Source: Desulfobacterales bacterium
GTDB taxonomy: Bacteria > Desulfobacterota > Desulfobacteria > Desulfobacterales > BuS5
DNA: 11,006 nt
Direction of reading: 5' to 3'
Assembly (NCBI GenBank): GCA_016735355.1
Contig: JAERRQ010000105.1
Location: 1-11,006 of the forward strand
In this document: piece by piece, positions 1 to 5,723 of the stretch
Numbering within the stretch: the stretch's first letter is position 1
How the letters are laid out: the number at the start of each line of letters is the position of its first letter
Translations under genes and position numbers: made by a program
The notes under the pieces: generated by a model
The model's database searches: none
Told to the model about the DNA's origin: nothing
The model's input: only the letters and a program-made list of their open reading frames with translations

Positions 1-34
1 TGCTGGAAGGATCATCAAATATTTCTAATGCCAT
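1..34 (-). CDS. 5' end of an unidentified gene, cut by the window edge
   Basis: An ATG on the minus strand at 34-32 opens a frame reading MALEIFDDPSS before the window ends. It is preceded by a very strong Shine-Dalgarno sequence (AAGGAGGAA on the minus strand, positions 45-37), the best ribosome site in the window. It overlaps the last ten bases of the amidohydrolase gene, a pattern typical of translationally coupled operon genes. Eleven residues are too few to identify the product. The gene is presumably the third member of the larB-amidohydrolase operon. It could be a further lar gene or something unrelated, and I make no functional call. Confidence 0.6.
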   Translation of the reverse strand, partial: MALEIFDDPSS

Positions 35-1209
35 GCTTCCTCCTTATATACAGCTTTAATATTTTTCAGGCTTTCCGGTAAACCTGCTGGAGGCCCGTCC
101 ACAACTATAAAAGATGCCTTGTTTCCCTTTATAATCGGCCCTGTTTTATTTAGTCCCATAAGTGCGGAACCGTTCAGAACCGAGGCCTTAAGGGTCTCTT
201 CCAAAGAGAAACCTGCCTGCATAAACAATTTTAATTCTTCAATAATGGAACTGCCGTGGTGCACGCCCAGACTGCCCGAATCCGTACCAACCGCAACAGT
301 AACGCCAAGTGCCCTTGCCATGACAAGCTGCCCGATCTGGTCTTCCAGGGTTTTTCTTGATATTTTTGCTTCAATGCTATCCTGGGATAGATACTCTGCA
401 TATGCTTTCATTGTGCAGGCTGTGGGAACCCAGGTAATCTTTTTTTCAGCCATTCGACCAAGATTTTTTTCCCCCATAAAAAAACCGTGCTCTATCGAGG
501 CGCAGCCCGCCTCAATCGAATTTTCTACCGGAAGCCGGCCGTTAGCATGCACCATCACTTTAAGTCCTAATGATGATGCAGCATTTACAGCATCTTTTAA
601 ATCATACGGATTAAACTGGGGCGAAGTCTCCTTGCCGAATTCTTTTAGACTATTAAGGCCGGAATTAACAATTTTTACATGATCTATACTTTCATCCTTA
701 TCAAGTATTTCCTCCCCAAGAGTTTTATCTTGAGAGGGCGGTCTTCCGATAAGCTTTCCATATCTTCCATGATTGCGCCATGCCCGCCCCGCTGTTTTTA
801 TCTCAACAATGCTCTTTTTTATATCATATCGTTTTTTTTTATAGCGTAAAGCATAGGCCCCATAATCACCTCCATCCCTCACGGCAATCACGCCGGATAA
901 AAGCGACTGGCGAAGATGCGTTGAAATTACATGCTCTGCATCGGCAAATGTCGACTTGAGCTGCTTTTGCCTTATTTTTTGATCATCTGTGCCGGACATG
1001 CATAGATGAACATGGCTGTCTATCAAACCGGGAATAATAGTGTAAGCTGAAAAATCCGCAATGTCGTCCTGATCAACATTATAAAATTGTAAATCGGACA
1101 GGCTTTGGATTATGCCGTTTTCAATTTTGAGAATTACATTCCTGCGCGCCGGTGCGCCAGTCCCGTCAATCAGCCATCCGGCACGAATGTTTATTTTTTT
1201 GGTCTTCAT
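25..1209 (-). CDS. Metal-dependent amidohydrolase family protein (imidazolonepropionase-like)
   Basis: This is a 394-residue cytoplasmic hydrolase of the amidohydrolase superfamily, which cleaves amide or C-N bonds in a TIM barrel holding one or two metals. The full ligand set can be read: HVH at residues 66-68 after the strand PGLIDS, a likely carboxylated bridging lysine at 179 (HVKIVNSG), His221 (VHANG), His241 (SIEHG) and Asp310 (GTDSG). The N-terminal stretch (about 5-60) and the C-terminal stretch (about 350-394, with GNKASFIVVDG) form the small beta-sandwich typical of the imidazolonepropionase, prolidase and hydantoinase-like group. There is no signal peptide. Length is normal for the family. 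The start is 8 bases after the larB stop with only a weak ribosome site, so it is probably translated by coupling with larB. The substrate cannot be read from sequence. A link to nickel-pincer cofactor metabolism is only suggested by position. Confidence 0.9.
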   Translation of the reverse strand: MKTKKINIRAGWLIDGTGAPARRNVILKIENGIIQSLSDLQFYNVDQDDIADFSAYTIIPGLIDSHVHLCMSGTDDQKIRQKQLKSTFADAEHVISTHLRQSLLSGVIAVRDGGDYGAYALRYKKKRYDIKKSIVEIKTAGRAWRNHGRYGKLIGRPPSQDKTLGEEILDKDESIDHVKIVNSGLNSLKEFGKETSPQFNPYDLKDAVNAASSLGLKVMVHANGRLPVENSIEAGCASIEHGFFMGEKNLGRMAEKKITWVPTACTMKAYAEYLSQDSIEAKISRKTLEDQIGQLVMARALGVTVAVGTDSGSLGVHHGSSIIEELKLFMQAGFSLEETLKASVLNGSALMGLNKTGPIIKGNKASFIVVDGPPAGLPESLKNIKAVYKEEAWH

Positions 1210-1217
1210 TGGTAATC

Positions 1218-1967
1218 TTAAACCCTGTTAATCATAGAGGCCATATACCCGGCTCCGAAACCATTATCAATATTTACAACAGCCACATTGGAACTGCAAC
1301 TGTTCAGCATTGCAAAAAGAGCGGCCAAACCACCCAGGCTTGCTCCATAACCTATACTGGTCGGCACTGCTATGACAGGCTTGTCCACCAGCCCGGCCAC
1401 AACGCTGGGCAAGGCGCCCTCCATTCCGGCAGCCACGACAAGCACTGCGGCATTGCTGATTAATTCTTTATGCTTAAACAACCTGTGAATCCCGGCTACT
1501 CCCACATCGTACAGATAGCCGACCTCATTGCCCATGGCTTTGGCAGTAAGATATGCTTCCTTGGCCACCGGGATATCTGAAGTACCGGCTGAAATAACAA
1601 GTATTTCACCTTTTCCGAGTATAGGAATTGTATCCTTTTTCCAAATTATCATTCCGGCATCATTATAAAATTCCGCCTCCGGGAAGTGTGGAAGAATCTT
1701 GTCGGCTTTATTCGGACTGACACGAGTCACAAGTAAAACATGCTCCTGCACAAGTATTTTCTCCATTATGCCTATTATCTGATCTGCTGTTTTACCCTCA
1801 CCGAAGATAACTTCGGGAAACCCCTTCCGCAGGGAACGATTATGGTCAATGTGGGCATATTCAATATCTTCCATAGATAAATTTTTCAGCTTTTCCGCCG
1901 CATTGGCAACACTTGTTTTGCCGCTTGAAACCGCCCTAAGGAGCGCATTCAAAGATTGTATATCCAT
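1218..1967 (-). CDS. larB: LarB, pyridinium-3,5-biscarboxylic acid mononucleotide synthase
   Basis: LarB carries out the first step of nickel-pincer nucleotide cofactor synthesis. It carboxylates nicotinic acid adenine dinucleotide at C5 of the pyridinium ring and releases AMP. The protein is 249 residues, the usual length. The C-terminal half is a PurE-like (AIR carboxylase) fold with the family signatures ISAGTSDIPVAKEA (about 124-137), GMEGALPSVVAGL, KPVIAVPTSIGYGAS, and MLNSC followed by NIDNGFGA. Cys224 in MLNSC aligns with the conserved cysteine that attacks the pyridinium ring in characterised LarB. The N-terminal ~110 residues match the LarB-specific domain (HNRSLRKGFPEVIFGEGKT). ATG at 1967 has AAGGA (1979-1975 on the minus strand) 7 bases upstream. 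It is the first gene of a minus-strand operon. larC, larE and larA are not in view, so which enzyme uses the cofactor is unknown. Confidence 0.95.
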   Translation of the reverse strand: MDIQSLNALLRAVSSGKTSVANAAEKLKNLSMEDIEYAHIDHNRSLRKGFPEVIFGEGKTADQIIGIMEKILVQEHVLLVTRVSPNKADKILPHFPEAEFYNDAGMIIWKKDTIPILGKGEILVISAGTSDIPVAKEAYLTAKAMGNEVGYLYDVGVAGIHRLFKHKELISNAAVLVVAAGMEGALPSVVAGLVDKPVIAVPTSIGYGASLGGLAALFAMLNSCSSNVAVVNIDNGFGAGYMASMINRV

Positions 1968-2383
1968 TTAAAATTCCTTGTCGGGTCCATAAAAAAAAAT
2001 TAGTCTCCCGTAAAGCGCACGGTAATCTGAACGCGCTGGGGGGAGGATTCGAAGCATACTTTTCAAAATATGATAAATAAAATATAATGAATAAATATAC
2101 TAAATATAATAAATCATTTTTTGTGCCAAGATAAATCCGAATCGTTGGGATAAGGGTTTGGGTTTTGCGATCGCCAGTGATGTCTTTCCCCTTCCCTGGA
2201 ATTTTTAAGGGAGCTTGCCTCTTTTGTTGGAGGAAAAAAAATATTGCGGAATTTCAAAGCCGACGCTATATTCCATTTATGGTGTTATCTTTAAAGGCCG
2301 GAGGCGTCGGATGGAGATCTTCAAGCTGACTCTATGAGATTTAGTCCTAATTACTAATGAGCTGTTTTCGTTAAGCCACTGTT
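1968..2383. other. Divergent intergenic region between larB and the helicase gene
   Basis: These 416 bases lie between two divergent genes and must hold the start signals for both. The larB-proximal part carries a terminator-like hairpin, listed separately. Positions about 2063-2118 are strikingly A/T-rich (runs such as AAATATAAT and AATATACTAAATATAATAA) and are the likeliest promoter zone, although I could not fix a convincing -35/-10 pair on either strand. Positions 2260-2266 and 2304-2310 form a 7-bp inverted repeat (CCGACGC / GCGTCGG) with a 37-base loop, of doubtful meaning. The only open frames on the helicase strand are very short (9 and 16 codons) and lack ribosome sites. I see no tRNA or other RNA gene. 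Confidence 0.6.
1991..2045 (-). terminator. Terminator-like hairpin with T9 tract in the larB leader
   Basis: Read on the minus strand, a two-part stem forms. The outer arms are CTCCC (2045-2041) and GGGAG (2009-2005); the inner arms are AGCGC (2037-2033) and GCGCT (2018-2014). They are separated by small internal loops and capped by a 14-base loop. Five bases after the stem come nine consecutive Ts (1999-1991). The T tract ends 23 bases before the larB ATG. The spacer between stem and T tract is longer than ideal, and the stem is interrupted, so termination strength is uncertain. No minus-strand gene lies upstream for it to terminate, so if real it would act inside the larB leader. Confidence 0.4.
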
Positions 2384-4342
2384 ATGAAAATGAAAGAACA
2401 AATAAAACTACCGGACAATTCCAGGCAATTTAGTATTAATTATGAGAAGGAACTTAATCCCTCCCAACTTGCTGCTGTAACAAGTGCTGAAGGACCGCTT
2501 CTGATTATTGCGGGTGCTGGAAGTGGAAAGACCAGGACACTTACTTACAGGGTTGCCTACCTTGTGGAAAGCGGCATCCCTCCTAAATCTATTCTACTTC
2601 TCACATTTACAAGAAAAGCATCCCAGGAAATGCTGCATCGTGCCGCACAGCTGGTAGGTGCAAGATGCGCCATGGTTTCAGGAGGAACTTTTCATTCTTT
2701 TGCAAACAGTGTGCTGCGAACTTACGCAAAAGAAATCGGGTTTGGACACGACTTCTCTATTATGGACAGGTCAGACACCGAAAGCTTGATAAACATTATA
2801 AGAAAGGAGTCCGGCTATGGTTCAGAAAACCGCTCATTCCCAAGAAAACAGACTCTTGCCAATATTTTCAGCAGGGCTGTCAATAAGGTTGTATCCCTGG
2901 AAGATGTAGTCTCCCGTGATTACCCGCATTTCTTCAATGACCTGGAAGCAATTATTGAGCTGAATAAAGAATACGCAAATCAAAAAAGAATAAATAATGC
3001 CCTCGACTATGACGATCTTCTAATATTTTTACATCTGCTTTTAAAACAACACCCGGAAATTCGCGGCAAACTTACGTCGCGGTATCGTTACGTCATGGTA
3101 GATGAATATCAGGACACAAACCCTGTCCAGGCAGAAATAGTATATTTCCTTGCCGGCGATGAAAAAAATATTATGGTTGTAGGCGACGATTCCCAGAGCA
3201 TATATTCTTTTAGAGGAGCAGACTTCATGAATATAATGAGATTTCCTGATGTTTTTCCTTCCACAAGGATAATTAAACTGGAAGAGAACTATCGTAGTGC
3301 CCAGCCCATTCTTGACCTTACAAACAAGATGATTGAAAATGCAGCAACAAAATATTCAAAAAAACTATTTACAAATTTACACGGCGAAACCATGCCTATT
3401 CTCATAAACGCTGAGGATGAATATGATCAATCAGAAATTGTAGTAAAAAAAATAAAACACCTTGCTGAAAAAGGTATACCTGCAAATGAGATAGCAGTAC
3501 TTTTCAGGGCCGGCTTTCATTCATTCGGGCTTGAGATAGAACTGACCAAAAATAACATTTCTTTTATAAAAATGGGTGGTTTCAAATTCATGGATTCCGC
3601 TCATATAAAGGATGTAATCGCTCATTTAAAGGCTTTCTCAAGTAGGGTTGACAGAATAAGCTGGTATAGAATCCTTATGCTTCTTAATAAAATAGGTCCC
3701 GCCGCGGCACGAAAAATTTTCAAATCTGTTTCAGAAAAAGGAAGAGATGCCGGCCTGTCGGAGATAAAACTTAAGGGAAAGGCAGCCGAGGGCATTATGA
3801 AGCTTAAGGGTCTTTTCTCTAAAATGGATTCACAAGCAGTAACTGTCGCCGACATGGGAGAAGCTGTAATAGAATATTATACACCCCTCCTGGAAGCAAT
3901 GCATGATGATCATCCCAAACGCATAAAACACCTTGAGCATCTTGTTGCGATTATGGAACGATACAGGGATATGGGAGAATTTTTAACAGATATGGCCCTG
4001 GAGCCTCCAAACACAGTAAAAGATGACTCTTTTACGACAAATCCTTCAGATAAAGGCAGGCTGGTTCTTTCCACAGTGCACTCAGCCAAGGGATTAGAGT
4101 GGAATACTGTATTTGTTATCTGGGCGCTTGACGGACGATTTCCGTCGGCCTATGCTTTAAATAGTGAAAAAGACCTTGAAGAGGAACTGAGGCTAATGTA
4201 TGTTGCCGCAACACGCGCAAAGGAAAATCTCTTTTTTATTTACCCGCAAAATGTTTACGACAAAAGCTCAAACAGCTTTTTATACAACCCGAGCCGCTTT
4301 CTCGAGATAATACCCGACGATATTCTTAAAAAAGAATTTTAG
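2384..4342 (+). CDS. UvrD/Rep/PcrA-family ATP-dependent DNA helicase (SF1A, 3'-5')
   Basis: This is a 652-residue superfamily 1A helicase that unwinds DNA 3' to 5' in repair or replication restart. All hallmark motifs are present in order: Q motif NPSQLAAV (25-32), Walker A AGAGSGKT (43-50), motif Ia TFTRKAS (74-80), Walker B VDEYQDTN (239-246), motif III VVGDDSQSIYSFRGAD (265-280), motif IV ENYRS (301-305), motif V STVHSAKGLEW (563-573) and motif VI with EEELRLMYVAATRAKENL (about 599-616). All should be catalytically competent. It is shorter than E. coli UvrD (720 residues) and ends about 35 residues after motif VI, so the C-terminal tail used by UvrD and PcrA for partner binding is absent. 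I therefore do not assign uvrD, pcrA or rep. The start ATG at 2384 lacks a clear Shine-Dalgarno; an in-frame ATG two codons later (2390) is equally possible. Confidence 0.93.
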   Translation: MKMKEQIKLPDNSRQFSINYEKELNPSQLAAVTSAEGPLLIIAGAGSGKTRTLTYRVAYLVESGIPPKSILLLTFTRKASQEMLHRAAQLVGARCAMVSGGTFHSFANSVLRTYAKEIGFGHDFSIMDRSDTESLINIIRKESGYGSENRSFPRKQTLANIFSRAVNKVVSLEDVVSRDYPHFFNDLEAIIELNKEYANQKRINNALDYDDLLIFLHLLLKQHPEIRGKLTSRYRYVMVDEYQDTNPVQAEIVYFLAGDEKNIMVVGDDSQSIYSFRGADFMNIMRFPDVFPSTRIIKLEENYRSAQPILDLTNKMIENAATKYSKKLFTNLHGETMPILINAEDEYDQSEIVVKKIKHLAEKGIPANEIAVLFRAGFHSFGLEIELTKNNISFIKMGGFKFMDSAHIKDVIAHLKAFSSRVDRISWYRILMLLNKIGPAAARKIFKSVSEKGRDAGLSEIKLKGKAAEGIMKLKGLFSKMDSQAVTVADMGEAVIEYYTPLLEAMHDDHPKRIKHLEHLVAIMERYRDMGEFLTDMALEPPNTVKDDSFTTNPSDKGRLVLSTVHSAKGLEWNTVFVIWALDGRFPSAYALNSEKDLEEELRLMYVAATRAKENLFFIYPQNVYDKSSNSFLYNPSRFLEIIPDDILKKEF

Positions 4343-4348
4343 AAAAAC

Positions 4349-4376
4349 TTTACAATTACAACAAATAAATTATAAT
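4349..4376 (+). promoter_or_regulatory. Probable sigma-70-type promoter for rdgB
   Basis: TTTACA (4349-4354) and a perfect TATAAT (4371-4376) are separated by 16 bases in an A/T-rich 86-bp gap between the helicase stop and rdgB. The -35 box differs from TTGACA at one base. Transcription would start near 4383 and give a leader of about 46 bases. This suggests that rdgB and the nitroreductase gene can be expressed independently of the helicase. A/T-rich DNA yields such matches by chance, which limits confidence. Confidence 0.5.
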
Positions 4377-4428
4377 CAAAAAGTTTATACACAACAATAC
4401 ATACCTTGATAACAGAGATAAAATTATT

Positions 4429-5079
4429 ATGAAAAATTTAGCTACCATTGTTCTTGCAACCAGGAACAATGGAAAAATACTTGAAATATCAGATTTATTA
4501 AAAAAATTTCCTGTTATAATCAAAAACCTTGATGATTTTGGGCCGATACCTGAAGTAGAAGAGGATGGAAATACTTTTGAAGAAAATGCTTATAAAAAAG
4601 CGAGTTTTACGGCAAAAATCCTCGGTCTGCCGGTGATTGCTGATGATTCCGGCATTGTTGTAGATGCGCTTGAAGGAGCGCCGGGTATATATTCGGCCCG
4701 TTATGGCGGCACAGATGCAACAGATGAAGAGAGGTGCACCAGGCTGCTGAAAGAACTTGAAGATAAAGAGAATCGAAAAGCCGCTTTTGAATGTGTTATC
4801 TCCATAGCTGTACCTACCGGGGCTGCCCTCACTTATGAAGCACGCTGCGAAGGTCTGATAGCAGATCGGCCTTCGGGAATAAACGGTTTCGGATATGACC
4901 CGATATTTTATTATCCTTCCCTTGACAAAACTTTTGCGGAAATAACCAGAGCAGAGAAAAGTTACGTCAGCCACAGAGGCAAGGCTATGCGTGAAATAAG
5001 GGATGAATTCGACAAGGTTCTGATATGGATAGAACAGAATATGCCGATTTTTGAAAAATTTCAGTGTAATGGATCATAG
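4429..5079 (+). CDS. rdgB: XTP/dITP diphosphatase (RdgB/HAM1 family)
   Basis: This cytoplasmic house-cleaning enzyme hydrolyses non-canonical purine nucleotides (XTP, ITP, dITP) to the monophosphate and pyrophosphate, keeping deaminated bases out of DNA and RNA. At 216 residues it is close to the usual ~200. Family motifs are all visible: the N-terminal nucleotide-binding TRNNGK (11-16), the metal and catalytic region ADDSGIVVDALEGAPGIYSARY (71-92) with the acidic pair Asp72-Asp73, the base-recognition loop NGFGYDPIF (152-160) and the C-terminal SHRGKAM (181-187). The ATG at 4429 has only a weak ribosome site (GAGAT) but gives the expected N-terminus directly before the first beta strand. The gene is followed almost immediately by the nitroreductase gene, so the two are probably co-transcribed. 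Confidence 0.96.
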   Translation: MKNLATIVLATRNNGKILEISDLLKKFPVIIKNLDDFGPIPEVEEDGNTFEENAYKKASFTAKILGLPVIADDSGIVVDALEGAPGIYSARYGGTDATDEERCTRLLKELEDKENRKAAFECVISIAVPTGAALTYEARCEGLIADRPSGINGFGYDPIFYYPSLDKTFAEITRAEKSYVSHRGKAMREIRDEFDKVLIWIEQNMPIFEKFQCNGS

Positions 5080-5083
5080 TAAT

Positions 5084-5662
5084 ATGATAGAAGATCTTAT
5101 CAAAAAAAACAGAAGTTGCAGAAGGTTCTATCAGGAACATTCCATACATATAGAGATGTTGAATCAATTGGTGAACCTGGCGAGGTTATCGGCTTCAGCA
5201 GCCAATCTGCAACCTTTGAGATACATACTCTCCTGCGATGCATCGACTAATTCTGAAATATTCTCATGTCTGACCTGGGCGGCTTATCTCAAAGACTGGG
5301 CCGGTCCGGTGGAAGGAGAACGTCCCTCGGCTTATATTATAATACTGGGTGACACTGAGCTGACCAAAGATTTTTGGTGCGATCATGGTATCGCCGCTCA
5401 GAGTATTCTTTTGGGGGCCAGGGAAAAAAGGCTCGCAGGCTGCATGATCGGTCTGATTAACAAGGAAAAATTAAGAAAAACACTCTCTATAGAATCAAAG
5501 TATAGAATCATGCTGGTTCTGGCAATCGGGAAACCGAAAGAAGAAGCCGCAATAGAAAAGATAGGAGCTGATGGTGATATAAAATACTGGCGCGATGAAA
5601 ATCAAATTCACCATATCCCAAAAAGAGGATTACAGGATATAATTATTAAAAGTTATATTTGA
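5084..5662 (+). CDS. Nitroreductase-family flavoprotein
   Basis: This is a small FMN-dependent oxidoreductase of the nitroreductase fold, which usually works as a dimer with NAD(P)H. Visible signatures in the 192-residue form are RSCRRF (10-15, the phosphate-contacting N-terminal arginines), SASAANLQPLRY (36-47), ERPSAYIIILGD (79-90), the helix DHGIAAQSILLGA (100-112) leading to GCMIG (119-123), and a C-terminal block DIKYWRDENQIHHIPKR (165-181) shared by a conserved subgroup. The physiological substrate is not predictable. Three in-frame starts exist: TTG 5051, ATG 5069 and ATG 5084. I chose 5084 because MIEDLIKKNRSCRRF matches the typical family N-terminus and lies 4 bases after the rdgB stop, which suits coupled translation; none has a strong ribosome site. 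The longer forms would overlap the end of rdgB by 29 or 11 bases. Confidence 0.88.
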   Translation: MIEDLIKKNRSCRRFYQEHSIHIEMLNQLVNLARLSASAANLQPLRYILSCDASTNSEIFSCLTWAAYLKDWAGPVEGERPSAYIIILGDTELTKDFWCDHGIAAQSILLGAREKRLAGCMIGLINKEKLRKTLSIESKYRIMLVLAIGKPKEEAAIEKIGADGDIKYWRDENQIHHIPKRGLQDIIIKSYI

Positions 5663-5665
5663 TGC

Positions 5666-5693
5666 TTTTCAGGACTGTCTTGTATTGTATAAA
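5666..5693 (+). promoter_or_regulatory. Possible promoter for the PEP carboxykinase gene
   Basis: TTTTCA (5666-5671) and TATAAA (5688-5693) are 16 bases apart in the 61-bp gap before the PEP carboxykinase ATG. Each box matches the sigma-70 consensus at four or five of six positions. Use would give a leader of roughly 25 bases that includes the ribosome site. The match is modest, and read-through from rdgB and the nitroreductase gene is an alternative. Confidence 0.3.
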
Positions 5694-5709
5694 AACAATT
5701 GCTCCCCTA

Positions 5710-5715
5710 AAGGAG
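5710..5715 (+). promoter_or_regulatory. Shine-Dalgarno site fixing the PEP carboxykinase start
   Basis: AAGGAG sits 8 bases before ATG 5724, an ideal spacing. It decides the start in favour of 5724 over an in-frame TTG at 5685, which would add 13 residues including the translated ribosome site itself. The GGAG could pair with CTCC at 5702-5705 in a 4-bp stem, too short to claim as regulation. Confidence 0.85.
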
Positions 5716-5723
5716 AAATTCCT

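Noticed and set aside
119..682. 187-codon plus-strand ORF antisense to the amidohydrolase
   Set aside because: It mirrors a gene with a complete set of catalytic motifs on the other strand and has no recognisable domain; a shadow frame.
2045..2055. Minus-strand TTCGAATCC resembling a tRNA T-loop
   Set aside because: The upstream minus-strand sequence is A/T-rich with no anticodon arm, D arm or pairing acceptor stem, so there is no tRNA body. A short chance match.
2167..2174. GCGATCGC octamer (HIP1-like palindrome)
   Set aside because: Only one copy is seen, and the HIP1 repeat is characteristic of cyanobacteria, which nothing else here suggests.
2280..2330. Short plus-strand ORFs of 9-16 codons before the helicase gene
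   Set aside because: No ribosome-binding site, no coding character and no similarity that I recognise.
4322..4340. ATTCTT/AAGAAT hairpin followed by TTT at the helicase gene end as a terminator
   Set aside because: The stem is six pairs, almost all A-T, inside coding sequence; too weak to call as an intrinsic terminator.
5685..5723. TTG-initiated 13-residue extension of the PEP carboxykinase
   Set aside because: It would translate through the ideal Shine-Dalgarno of ATG 5724 and has no ribosome site of its own.
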